Assembly: GCA_027331445.1 (NCBI GenBank)
Contig: DAHWUD010000001.1
Location: forward strand, 1 to 43,156
Length of the DNA: 43,156 nucleotides
Direction of reading: 5' to 3'
Origin: Candidatus Amesbacteria bacterium
GTDB lineage: Bacteria > Patescibacteriota > Microgenomatia > CAZETR01 > Amesbacteraceae
The notes under the pieces were generated by a model. That model did not search any database. It was given only the letters and a program-made list of their open reading frames with translations, and was not told the DNA's origin. How positions within the stretch are numbered: position 1 is the first letter of the stretch; each line of letters begins with the position of its first letter. Of the stretch, positions 17,510 through 26,051 are shown one piece after another. The translations under genes and the position numbers were made by a program.

Positions 17510-18388
17510 ATGTCATGGTTTGAACATCTTTTTCTCCCGCACCATACCAATAACCAGCGGGCCAAGCTCCTCCATCCTTCGTCCTGGACCCTGATCATTC
17601 TGGCTTTTGTCGCCTTCCAGCTGGTCTTGGGCCGGGCTTCCCGTTCTCTGCCGCAGATTTTGGGTTATGCCTCCCAGATCCCGCCTGCGGAAATCATCCG
17701 TCTCACCAATGTCGAGCGCCAGTCTCTGGGTCTTAACCCCTTAAAAGAGGATGCCCAGTTGGATCAGGCCGCCGCTGCCAAAGCCGCCGACATGTTTGCC
17801 CGGGACTATTGGGCCCATATTTCGCCCATCGGCACCCAGCCCTGGGCTTTTATCACCGCCGCCGGCTATATCTACCGTTATGCCGGGGAAAACCTCGCCC
17901 GGGATTTTTCTGACCCCAATTCCGTTGTCCAGGCCTGGATGAATTCTCCGTCGCATCGGGAAAACCTGCTTTCCGACCGCTATACGGATATCGGTGTGGC
18001 CGTGGCTGACGGCACTCTCCAGGGCCGGGATACCACTTTAGTCGTCCAGATGTTCGGTACCCGCCTGTCTATTAATCCCGCTCCCCAGACTCAGGGCACT
18101 TTTACCGTCCAAGCCGCCGACCAGATCCCCACTCCCACCTATGTCCTTTTGCCGACTCCTACTCCGGTAATGGCCGCTCAGGTTACCCCCGTCGTCTCTC
18201 CGTTTAATCTCACCAAGTATCTTTCTTTCGCCATTATTGGCATAATATTACTTGTTTTGATCGTGGACATTGTCGTTGTCAGCCGCCGTAAGGTGGATCG
18301 CTGGACCAGTAAAAGCCTGGCCCACGTAATTTTCCTGACCATTTTATTAATTGCCGTGCTCATCACTCTGCGCGGGCAGATTCTCTGA
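17510..18388 (+). CDS. CAP (SCP/PR-1-like) domain membrane-anchored protein
   Basis: IIRLTNVERQSLGLNPLKEDAQLDQAAAAKAADMFARDYWAHISPIGTQPWAFITAAGYIYRYAGENLARDF...VVQAWMNSPSHRENLLSDRYTDIGVAVADG; N- and C-terminal TM segments. Confidence 0.92.
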   Translation: MSWFEHLFLPHHTNNQRAKLLHPSSWTLIILAFVAFQLVLGRASRSLPQILGYASQIPPAEIIRLTNVERQSLGLNPLKEDAQLDQAAAAKAADMFARDYWAHISPIGTQPWAFITAAGYIYRYAGENLARDFSDPNSVVQAWMNSPSHRENLLSDRYTDIGVAVADGTLQGRDTTLVVQMFGTRLSINPAPQTQGTFTVQAADQIPTPTYVLLPTPTPVMAAQVTPVVSPFNLTKYLSFAIIGIILLVLIVDIVVVSRRKVDRWTSKSLAHVIFLTILLIAVLITLRGQIL

Positions 18389-18390
18389 TC

Positions 18391-18669
18391 ATGTCCCAAA
18401 TTGTTTTTCAAAGAGATTTCAGCCGCCACCCCCTGCATTATTTTATTCTGCTCTGTGTTGAGCTGGTCGGCCTCTGGGGCATCTTCTGGTTTTCCTATCA
18501 GCCAGTCACTCAGCTGGCGGTTTTGATCGGTATGTCAGTGGCCTATGTCGTCTGGGGCGCCATCCATCATTATGAGCATAAAGACCTGCATGTTAAAATC
18601 CTTTTCGAATACCTGCTCGTGGCCATTTTTGCCGTTTTAGTCTTTGGCTCACTACTTTTGCGCACTTGA
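18391..18669 (+). CDS. Small membrane protein, unknown function
   Basis: 92 aa with about 3 hydrophobic segments; sits between CAP and thpR genes with a 4-bp overlap downstream. Confidence 0.65.
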   Translation: MSQIVFQRDFSRHPLHYFILLCVELVGLWGIFWFSYQPVTQLAVLIGMSVAYVVWGAIHHYEHKDLHVKILFEYLLVAIFAVLVFGSLLLRT

Positions 18670-19232
18670 AACACCGTCTTTTTTTCGCCATTGATCTTCC
18701 GGATCCCTGCCGTTCGGCCGTCGTCGATCTCCAGACCCGCCTTGACCGCCTGGGTCTGCCGGTGATGTGGGAAGAACCGGCCAAACTCCACCTGACCCTG
18801 CATTTTCTGGGCCCCACTCCGCAGGAGCAGATAAATTCGTTTACTCCCGGTTTGCAGAAGCTGGCCCGCTCCGCCCCCGCTTTCTCTCTCACGCCCTATT
18901 TTTTGGAGACTTTATACCGCCGCCATGAAGCCTCGCTGGTCTATATCGGCATGGAGGGCGATTTAACGGCCTTAAAAAACCTGCATAAATCATTGGCCGG
19001 ACTCCTTTCCGGCTATCAATTGCCGGCCCAAAACCGGTTTTTCCCCCATATTACCATCGGCCGGCTCAGGCGTGACGACCCGGTTACCACCAAAAATTTT
19101 TTGAGCCGGATCGACGCCGTGGATATTCAGCCCCTGCCGTCATTTTTGGTCGATCACCTGACACTCTATGAAAGCGACTTGTCTCCTGCCGGCAGCCACT
19201 ATCAAAAAATTGGACAATATGGCTTAGAATAG
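18666..19232 (+). CDS. thpR: RNA 2',3'-cyclic phosphodiesterase (2H family)
   Basis: RLFFAIDLPDPCRSAV; two HxTx motifs HLTLHFLG and HITIGRLRR. TTG start overlaps upstream TGA. Confidence 0.9.
   Translation: MKHRLFFAIDLPDPCRSAVVDLQTRLDRLGLPVMWEEPAKLHLTLHFLGPTPQEQINSFTPGLQKLARSAPAFSLTPYFLETLYRRHEASLVYIGMEGDLTALKNLHKSLAGLLSGYQLPAQNRFFPHITIGRLRRDDPVTTKNFLSRIDAVDIQPLPSFLVDHLTLYESDLSPAGSHYQKIGQYGLE
19225..19230 (+). promoter_or_regulatory. -10 hexamer TAGAAT, 6 nt before rmlA ATG
   Basis: ggctTAGAATagacatATG. Confidence 0.5.
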
Positions 19233-19236
19233 ACAT

Positions 19237-19959
19237 ATGAAAGGCATCATTCTCGCCGGAGGCAAAGGTACCCGGCTTCGCCCCCTCACCAAGATCACCT
19301 GCAAGCAGCTCCTCCCCGTCTATGACCGCCCCATGATTTATTACCCCGTCCAGACGTTGGTTTCTTCCGGCATCACCGATATCCTGGTTATCGTTGCCCC
19401 CGATTATGCCGGGCAGTTTCTGCACCTTTTAGGCTCCGGAAAGGAATTTGGTGCCCATTTTAGCTATGCCATCCAGGAGGAGCCCCGGGGTTTACCTGAG
19501 GCTTTTATTATCGGCGAGGATTTTATGGACAATGAACCGGTGACCATGATCCTCGGGGACAACATTTTTGACACCAGCTTTTCACCCGAAATTGCCAATT
19601 TCACCACCGGCGGCCTGGTGTTCGCAAAACAAGTTCCGGATCCGCAGCGTTTCGGCGTAGTCGAATTTGATTCTCACATGCGGGCCGTCTCCTTTGAGGA
19701 AAAACCGAAGGATCCCAAAAGCCAATTCGCCGTGGTCGGCCTGTATATCTACGATCACCATGTCGTCGAGTACGCCAAATCCCTTACTCCCTCCGCTCGG
19801 GGAGAATTGGAAATCACCGATATCCACAAGCTTTACCTGAAACATAATCAGCTCAAAGTCAGCACTTTTACCGGTCTCTGGGAAGACGCCGGGACCTTTG
19901 ACAGTCTCCTGGCCGTGAGCAACTACATGGCTGCCAAGGCCAAAGGAGAGGTCAGATGA
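19237..19959 (+). CDS. rmlA: Glucose-1-phosphate thymidylyltransferase (short form)
   Basis: MKGIILAGGKGTRLRPLTKITCKQLLPVYDRPMIYYPVQTL; MILGDNIF; GELEITDIH. Confidence 0.93.
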   Translation: MKGIILAGGKGTRLRPLTKITCKQLLPVYDRPMIYYPVQTLVSSGITDILVIVAPDYAGQFLHLLGSGKEFGAHFSYAIQEEPRGLPEAFIIGEDFMDNEPVTMILGDNIFDTSFSPEIANFTTGGLVFAKQVPDPQRFGVVEFDSHMRAVSFEEKPKDPKSQFAVVGLYIYDHHVVEYAKSLTPSARGELEITDIHKLYLKHNQLKVSTFTGLWEDAGTFDSLLAVSNYMAAKAKGEVR

Positions 19960-20969
19960 AACTTCTGGTCACCGGCGGCGCCGGCTTCATCGGCTCCAAT
20001 TTTGTCCGTTACTGGCTGGCCAAATACCCCGGGGATTATGTGGTGAACTTCGATGTCTTAACCTATTCCGGAAACCTGGAAAATCTGGCCGAAATCCAGA
20101 ACAATCCCCGCTACTCTTTTATCAAAGGTGACCTCAGAAACATGGCAGACGTCGAAGCTGCCATGTCCGGCGTCGACATCGTTGTCCATTTTGCCGCCGA
20201 GACCCACGTCGACCGCAGTTTGTTTGCCGCCGGTGATTTCATCACCAGTAACATCCTGGGGACCCAGATTCTTTGCGAGGCTGCCGCCAAACACCACGTT
20301 ACCCGTTTTCACTACATAAGTACGGATGAAGTCTACGGCGAGCTGCCGCTCAATTCTACCCAAAAGTTCACTCAGGACACTCCCTTCGACCCCCGCAACC
20401 AATACTCGGCCAGCAAAGCTTCGGCCGAACACTTTGTCCGGGCTTACTATCACACCCACCATTTGCCCATTACCATCACCAACTGCACCAACAACTTCGG
20501 CCCTTATCAGCACCCGGAAAAATTTATCCCTCTGTTTATTACCAATCTCCTCCAGGGGAAGAAAGTTCCCATCTACGGGGATGGTTTAAACATCCGGGAT
20601 TGGCTCTATGTCGTCGACCACTGCCGGGCCGTTGATCTGGTCATCCGCAAAGGGGTTATCGGTAAAAGTTATCTGGTCGGAGCCCAGCATAAGGAAATCA
20701 GCAATCTAGAGCTCACCCACAAACTGCTCAAATTATTAGGTAAAGACGATTCCTCGATTGAATTTGTCACCGACCGCCCGGCGCACGATCATCGCTATGC
20801 CGTCGACTGGAGCAAAATTGCCGCCCTCGGTTGGCAGCCGGAGCATGACTTGGATACCTGGCTGGCCGCCACGGTTGACTGGTATAAAACTCATCGCGAC
20901 TGGTGGCAGCGCGTCAAAAGCGGCGACTATTTAAAATATTATGACCGGGTCTATGGACATCGATCTTAA
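19956..20969 (+). CDS. rmlB: dTDP-glucose 4,6-dehydratase
   Basis: MKLLVTGGAGFIGSNFVRYWL; HFAAETHVDRSL; YSASKASAEHFVRAYYHTHHLPITITNCTNNFGPYQHPEKFIPLFI; DWLYVVDHCRA. Confidence 0.97.
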   Translation: MKLLVTGGAGFIGSNFVRYWLAKYPGDYVVNFDVLTYSGNLENLAEIQNNPRYSFIKGDLRNMADVEAAMSGVDIVVHFAAETHVDRSLFAAGDFITSNILGTQILCEAAAKHHVTRFHYISTDEVYGELPLNSTQKFTQDTPFDPRNQYSASKASAEHFVRAYYHTHHLPITITNCTNNFGPYQHPEKFIPLFITNLLQGKKVPIYGDGLNIRDWLYVVDHCRAVDLVIRKGVIGKSYLVGAQHKEISNLELTHKLLKLLGKDDSSIEFVTDRPAHDHRYAVDWSKIAALGWQPEHDLDTWLAATVDWYKTHRDWWQRVKSGDYLKYYDRVYGHRS

Positions 20970-21459
20970 ACCCCGAAATTTTAAGCTTAATTCAATTGAT
21001 CAAAGTCCGTCTATAGACGGAGTGTTTTATAAGAGTTTACAAGTCAATATGGATGATCGGGGCAGTCTCACCGAACTTTGGAGCGCACCCTGGAGTCGGA
21101 CCGAGCCGGTGGCTCCCCGAATCGCCCACGTTTATTACAATGTCACCCATGCGGGGGTAGTTAAAGGCTGGCACTATCACCTGCACACTTTTTCCCAGTA
21201 TACCTGCATCGTCGGCCGGATGCAGGTGGTTTTGATTGATATCAGAACTCAATCTCCCTCATTCGGCTTTGTGGACCAATTTGTGATCGGCGCTCACCGC
21301 CCCGGTTTTATTAAAATTCCCCCGGGGGTTCTCAAGGCCTGGAAATCTTTATCCGGAGATTCTGTCATTATTAACCTTCTGACCACGGCCGATGTCCAGG
21401 ATAACTACAAAATTCCCCTCACCGACCTCCTCCCCGATATATGGCAGGACAAATCTTAG
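20953..21459 (+). CDS. rmlC: dTDP-4-dehydrorhamnose 3,5-epimerase-like protein
   Basis: DDRGSLTELWSAPW; VKGWHYHLHTFSQYTCIVGRMQVVLIDIR; FIKIPPGVLKAWKSL; position between rmlB and rmlD. Confidence 0.85.
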   Translation: MDIDLKPRNFKLNSIDQSPSIDGVFYKSLQVNMDDRGSLTELWSAPWSRTEPVAPRIAHVYYNVTHAGVVKGWHYHLHTFSQYTCIVGRMQVVLIDIRTQSPSFGFVDQFVIGAHRPGFIKIPPGVLKAWKSLSGDSVIINLLTTADVQDNYKIPLTDLLPDIWQDKS

Positions 21460-22319
21460 TCATCGGCTCATCGGGTTTGGTCGGTTCGCGGTTTGTCGAA
21501 CTGTTTCCCCATCCGGAATTACTGCTTACTCCTTCCGAGTCTGAATTTAATTTCCTTCGCCCCGCTTCGATTACCTCATATCTGGCTGCTCGCCCGGTCA
21601 GTTCTGTCCTGAATTTTGCCGCTTTTACCGATGTCGCCGCCGCCGAAGCCGAAAGAGGGGACACCGCCGGCCTGTGTTGGCAGGTCAATGTCTCCGGCGT
21701 TCACTTGCTGCGGTCTTTGATCGCCCCCTCCGCTTTGCTTATTCAAATTTCCACCGACATGGTTTTTTCCGGCTCCTCCTCTGACCCGGGTCCTTACCCC
21801 GAGGACCATGCTCCTGAACCAGACCCCTCCCGGGTCACCTGGTATGGTTTTTCCAAATCCCAAGCCGAACTGGCGGCCGGTCCCGGGGCTGCCGTCGTTC
21901 GCATCAGTTCTCCCGTTCGCGCCCGCTATCCGGCCAAGTTAGACTACTTTAGAAAACCTCTGGCCCTGTTTGACGGGGGTCAGCTTTACCCTTTGTTTAC
22001 CGACCAGCGCCTGACCATTTCCTTTATCGATGAGGTGACTTTGGCCCTGCAGGCGATTATTAATGACCATCGCTCCGGCATTTTCCACGTCTCTTCCTCC
22101 GACGTCACCACTCCCTATGAAGTCATTTCTTATTTGTTGTCTTCCGCCCGTCATCAATCCGGCGTGGTCAAACCTGCATCTCTTGCCTCGCAGCCAAGTT
22201 CTGTCCGCTATCCCCGTTTCGGCGGCCTCAAATGTGCCCTGACCCAGGCGGCTCTGGGTCAAAGCTTCAGCTCCACCAAAGTCATCATTGCTAAACTTAT
22301 TTCTCAGGGCCTTACTTGA
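21441..22319 (+). CDS. rmlD: dTDP-4-dehydrorhamnose reductase-like SDR
   Basis: ILVIGSSGLVGSRFVELF; VLNFAAFTDVAAAEAERG; VNVSGVHLLRS; QISTDMVFSG; TWYGFSKSQAEL (YxxxK-type). Confidence 0.88.
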   Translation: MAGQILVIGSSGLVGSRFVELFPHPELLLTPSESEFNFLRPASITSYLAARPVSSVLNFAAFTDVAAAEAERGDTAGLCWQVNVSGVHLLRSLIAPSALLIQISTDMVFSGSSSDPGPYPEDHAPEPDPSRVTWYGFSKSQAELAAGPGAAVVRISSPVRARYPAKLDYFRKPLALFDGGQLYPLFTDQRLTISFIDEVTLALQAIINDHRSGIFHVSSSDVTTPYEVISYLLSSARHQSGVVKPASLASQPSSVRYPRFGGLKCALTQAALGQSFSSTKVIIAKLISQGLT

Positions 22320-23040
22320 TTCCCAGTAAATGCGGCAGCCAGGTGCCCAGCAGATATCCGCCTATTCCCGAAGCCGCTCCCGCCAGCATAATTTGTAAAC
22401 CGCTGGCCACGTACGGCAAATCTGCCACTTTGCCTTTGACTACCCCGATGCCAAAAAGGGTTATCAGCGTTGCTCCCACCGATATACCCATTGCCATATA
22501 ACCGGTAAAAAACACGTATGGGACCAGGGGAATAACCGCGCTGATGATGTAAGACACCCCTACCAAAATTGCGTCCCGCCCCGGCGCCCCCGCCGGTTCC
22601 GGTTCAATTCCCAGCTCTTTTTGCACCATGGTATTCATAAATGCCTCCGGGCTGCGGGCCAGTTTTTTTACCACTTCTTTGGCGTCTTGTTCCGGCATGC
22701 CGTCAGCCATAAACAAAAATCGCAGTTCTTCTTCTTCCTCTTGGGGCACGTTTACTACCGCCTCTTTTTCTTTGGCGATTTCCGCCAGGTGTACCTGTCT
22801 TTCTGCTTGCGAAGCCAAAAATGACCCCACCGTCATGGAGATCGAGCCCGCGAATCCCCCGGCCACTCCGGCCACCAGCACGATGTGTCGGCTGCCGAAA
22901 GCGCTGGCCACCCCCGTTACCACTCCCAATGTCCCCAACAACCCGTCCTGGACTCCGAATATCAACTCCCGGATTTGCGAGATTTTTTCAACCCGGTGCT
23001 TTTCCATCAGCGTGTGTCGTAAGTGGTGTTCCCGGTTCAT
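22312..23040 (-). CDS. VIT1/CCC1 family (vacuolar iron transporter-like) protein
   Basis: EKISQIRELIFGVQDGLLGTLGVVTGVASAFGSRHIVLVAGVAGGFAGSISMTVGSFLASQAERQ ... C-terminal TMs. Start placed at MNREHH just after trmD stop. Confidence 0.87.
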   Translation of the reverse strand: MNREHHLRHTLMEKHRVEKISQIRELIFGVQDGLLGTLGVVTGVASAFGSRHIVLVAGVAGGFAGSISMTVGSFLASQAERQVHLAEIAKEKEAVVNVPQEEEEELRFLFMADGMPEQDAKEVVKKLARSPEAFMNTMVQKELGIEPEPAGAPGRDAILVGVSYIISAVIPLVPYVFFTGYMAMGISVGATLITLFGIGVVKGKVADLPYVASGLQIMLAGAASGIGGYLLGTWLPHLLGIK

Positions 23041-23041
23041 T

Positions 23042-23692
23042 TTATCTTTTTGTCTTTCTCCATGCCCCGATTTTTTTGTGGTCTCCCGATAATAGCACAT
23101 CCGGGACCCGCCATCCTCTATACTCTTCCGGCCTGGTGTATTGGGGGTATTCAACTTCTCCGTCATTGTGCGATTCTTCGGTCAGGGACTCCTCGTTTCC
23201 CAGTACTCCGGGGATCAGCCTGACCGCCGCATCCACAACCGTCATTGCCGGCAGTTCTCCGCCGGACAGCACATAATCACCTACGGAAATAACTTCATCG
23301 GCTATTTGCTCTTCCACCCGTGCATCCACTCCCTCATAGTGCCCGCAGATTATTATCAAATGCTCATCTCTCGCCAGTTCACCCGCCATCTTTTGCGTAA
23401 ACTTTTCCCCGCCCGCATCTGTCAAAATTACTTTGGTTTTGTTATTTGAAGTTTGAATTTTGGATTTAATATCCTGAATTGCCCTGTCCACGACGTCTAC
23501 CCGCATTACCATCCCCGGCCCTCCGCCATACGGGTGGTCATCCACGGATTTATACTTATCCGTCGCCCAATCTCTTAAGTTGTGAATTTTTATGCTCACC
23601 AGCCCTTTTTCCTGCGCCCGCTTCACGATTGAGCTGCCAAACGGTCCCGCAAACATTTCCGGAAATAGTGTCAAAATATCAATTGTCAGCAC
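23042..23692 (-). CDS. trmD: tRNA (guanine(37)-N(1))-methyltransferase
   Basis: TIDILTLFPEMFAGPFGSSIVKRAQEKGLV; DDHPYGGGPGMVMRVD; IICGHYEGVDARVEEQIADEVISVGDYVLSGGELPAMTVVDA. GTG at 23692 preferred; the alternative ATG at 23701 lies within the TATAATG. Confidence 0.96.
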   Translation of the reverse strand: MLTIDILTLFPEMFAGPFGSSIVKRAQEKGLVSIKIHNLRDWATDKYKSVDDHPYGGGPGMVMRVDVVDRAIQDIKSKIQTSNNKTKVILTDAGGEKFTQKMAGELARDEHLIIICGHYEGVDARVEEQIADEVISVGDYVLSGGELPAMTVVDAAVRLIPGVLGNEESLTEESHNDGEVEYPQYTRPEEYRGWRVPDVLLSGDHKKIGAWRKTKR

Positions 23693-23699
23693 AAAAAAC

Positions 23700-23705
23700 A
23701 TTATA
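23700..23705 (-). promoter_or_regulatory. -10 hexamer TATAAT (minus strand), 7 nt before trmD GTG
   Basis: minus strand: aaatagTATAATgttttttGTG. Confidence 0.6.
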
Positions 23706-23711
23706 CTATTT

Positions 23712-23794
23712 AGAACTTCCGTGATCTGCGGATCACACCCTCCTTCTTGCGAAGAGCAAGAAACTTGATTAAAGAGGGGAATGGGGGAAGTTCT
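23712..23794. repeat. Nested inverted-repeat / multi-branched element between divergent genes (MITE- or REP-like)
   Basis: Outer 9-bp IR AGAACTTCC (23712-23720)/GGAAGTTCT (23786-23794). Inner hairpins GTGATC-TGCG-GATCAC (23721-23736) and TTCTTGC-GAAGA-GCAAGAA (23744-23762); further CCCTC/GAGGG pairing. Confidence 0.65.
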
Positions 23795-23802
23795 GATATA
23801 CT
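23794..23802 (+). promoter_or_regulatory. Extended -10 TGATATACT, 6 nt before ATG 23809
   Basis: ttcTGATATACTcaagctATG. Confidence 0.6.
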
Positions 23803-23808
23803 CAAGCT

Positions 23809-24939
23809 ATGAAAGTTGTCATCATTATCCCCACGTACAATGAGCGGGAAAATACCGACAAAATGATTGACATCCTGGCCGATATTCTGCCCCAAATTCC
23901 TGATCATCAGGTGGAAGTGCTCTATGTTGATGACTCCAGTCCGGACGGCACTGCCCAGGTCATCAAAAGCTTCCAGAAGCACTATAAATGGCTGCATCTT
24001 CTGGAAGGCAACGCCAAGCAGGGTCTGGGCTCCGCCTATGCCCGGGGCATGCGGTATGCCATGAAAGACATGCACGCCGACTATCTCATGGAGTTTGACG
24101 CCGATTTTCAGCATCCGCCGCAGGATATTCCCCGGCTAATTGCCGAAATTAATCATGGTTACGACTACATTATCGGTTCCCGGTATATTGCCGGCGGCTC
24201 TATTCCTGCACATTGGGGCGGGAACCGTAAGCTCTTAAGCGTGGGTGGAAATCTCTTCGCTCGTTTTGCCCTGCTCATGCCCCAAATTCACGACGTCACC
24301 GGCGGTTTTCGCCTTTCCCGGGTTAAGGGCTTTATGGATCGGTTTGATTTCTCCACCCTCCTCTCGCGGCAGTTTGCCTACAAAATTCATCTGCTGGCCT
24401 ATATGGTCAATGCCGGAGCCAAGGTCAGGGAAGTGCCTTTCCATTTTGCCGCCAGGACTTCCGGTGACTCCAAGATTATGAAAAACGAAATGAAGGAAAC
24501 TCTCCGCGTAATCTTTCTTTATCAGACTAAAAATCCCCAAGTCCGGCGCTTTTTCAAATTTGCCGTGGTAGGTTTTGTCGGTTATCTGGTCAACGCCGGC
24601 ACCCTCCAGTTGTTTACTGTCTGGAAGTGGGGGAGTGTCGCCGTCTGGGGTATCTCTACCGAGTTGGCCATCATCAGCAATTTTGTCTGGAACAATGTCT
24701 GGACTTTCAGCGACCAAAAAATCACCGGTCCGGGTAAACTCGCTTACAAATTTTTTCAGTTCAACCTCACCTCCATGGGAGGTCTCTTAATCCAAACCGT
24801 CGTCGGCACCTTATCCGATTGGCTGCTGCACACCACCCACTACCGGCAATTAGTCCTGGCCTTCGCTATCGTCTGTCTCGTCCTGCCATACAACTACCTC
24901 ATGTACACTCTGGTCATCTGGCGGCAGAAAAAGAATTAA
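23809..24939 (+). CDS. GT2 (dolichol-phosphate-mannose-synthase-like) fused to GtrA domain
   Basis: VVIIIPTYNERENTDKMIDIL; YVDDSSPDGTAQ; EFDADFQHPPQDIPRL; C-terminal FFKFAVVGFVGYLVNAGTLQLF...ISNFVWNNVWTFSD. Confidence 0.93.
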   Translation: MKVVIIIPTYNERENTDKMIDILADILPQIPDHQVEVLYVDDSSPDGTAQVIKSFQKHYKWLHLLEGNAKQGLGSAYARGMRYAMKDMHADYLMEFDADFQHPPQDIPRLIAEINHGYDYIIGSRYIAGGSIPAHWGGNRKLLSVGGNLFARFALLMPQIHDVTGGFRLSRVKGFMDRFDFSTLLSRQFAYKIHLLAYMVNAGAKVREVPFHFAARTSGDSKIMKNEMKETLRVIFLYQTKNPQVRRFFKFAVVGFVGYLVNAGTLQLFTVWKWGSVAVWGISTELAIISNFVWNNVWTFSDQKITGPGKLAYKFFQFNLTSMGGLLIQTVVGTLSDWLLHTTHYRQLVLAFAIVCLVLPYNYLMYTLVIWRQKKN

Positions 24940-26015
24940 AGAAACGGTGCCAAAGTAGGAATCGCCACGGTATTAAAATTCAGGAAATTAACGGTGTAGA
25001 AAAATAGGGGAATAATCGCCAAGGCCAAAATCACCCGCACCTCTTTCTTCTCCCACAATTCTGCCAGTCCTAAAATCACCACCGGAACTATCGGTAATGC
25101 ATATCGGCTAACATCCCGGTGGGCCACAAACAGCAGTACCGATCCGAAAACAATTCCGAACCACCCCCACACCCGGTCCTTTTTAAACGCCCGCCAAATT
25201 CCGACCGCCCCCACCACGTACATCCAGACTACATCATCCAGCCACCATGTCCCCACCCACGGCTGCTTACTATTAAAAATTCCAAATGGGAATGGTAGCA
25301 GGTGGATATTATCCCCGGAATTAAAATACGCCCAAAAATTTCCCATCCTCACCCAAAACAGATAAAACACCCCCACCAGCGCCAGGCCAATGAGGGCCAC
25401 CGGATATATTTTCCAGGGAATTTTTTTGGTCTTTATCCACTCCTCTATGCCCCATAAGCCATAAGCTGCCAGCAATAAAATCCCCGGGCTCTTGGTTATC
25501 ACTGCCATGGCCCCCAAAAGCCCCGCCAGCCAGTATTTCTTTTTTTCGAAAGCATAAAGCGACCCCATTGTCGCCAGGATAAACAGCGTCTCCGGGCTGC
25601 CTACCGACCGCACCCCCCACATACGCGGCCACCAGAATAACCACACCAGCGTGGCCCACCAGGGATTACCCCATTTCTTTTCCCTCCAGATTTCAAAGAT
25701 CACTACGGCCGTTATGGCCGATACCGCCAGGTCAATCGCGATCATGCTTTGCAGGTGGTTTATCCCCGCCAGGGTAAATATATCTATAAGTAGGGGATAC
25801 CCGGGAAAATGCGCCGCGTAATATTCCGCGGGCAAGGGAATGCTGAAGTTTTTTTCGATCAGGGCTTTGTTGTACCAGGTCTTGGCGACCACCACATAAT
25901 AAATTCCGTCAAAGTTCCTGTAGATTTTATTCGTCCCGACGCCAAGCCACACCGCCAAAGTGGAAAAGACGCTGATTGCGGCTATTAGAATTCCGCTGGC
26001 TAGCCTCGATTTCAT
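24936..26015 (-). CDS. Multi-TM GT-C/ArnT-like membrane protein
   Basis: Start at MKSRLASGILIAAISV; DGIYYVVVAKTWYNKALIEKNFSIPLPAEYYAAHFPGYPLLID loop; many TM helices. The upstream 144-aa ORF extension is antisense to the 26052 gene. Confidence 0.75.
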   Translation of the reverse strand: MKSRLASGILIAAISVFSTLAVWLGVGTNKIYRNFDGIYYVVVAKTWYNKALIEKNFSIPLPAEYYAAHFPGYPLLIDIFTLAGINHLQSMIAIDLAVSAITAVVIFEIWREKKWGNPWWATLVWLFWWPRMWGVRSVGSPETLFILATMGSLYAFEKKKYWLAGLLGAMAVITKSPGILLLAAYGLWGIEEWIKTKKIPWKIYPVALIGLALVGVFYLFWVRMGNFWAYFNSGDNIHLLPFPFGIFNSKQPWVGTWWLDDVVWMYVVGAVGIWRAFKKDRVWGWFGIVFGSVLLFVAHRDVSRYALPIVPVVILGLAELWEKKEVRVILALAIIPLFFYTVNFLNFNTVAIPTLAPFL

Positions 26016-26036
26016 CTGTAAATAATCATAACATAC

Positions 26037-26045
26037 TGGTATGAT
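26037..26045 (+). promoter_or_regulatory. Extended -10 TGGTATGAT, 6 nt before ATG 26052
   Basis: catacTGGTATGATtgggtcATG. Confidence 0.6.
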
Positions 26046-26051
26046 TGGGTC

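Noticed and set aside
23712-23794. tRNA-like cloverleaf
   Set aside because: Outer stem is 9 bp, no TΨC (GTTCRA) or D-loop consensus, no CCA and no standard 7-bp anticodon loop.
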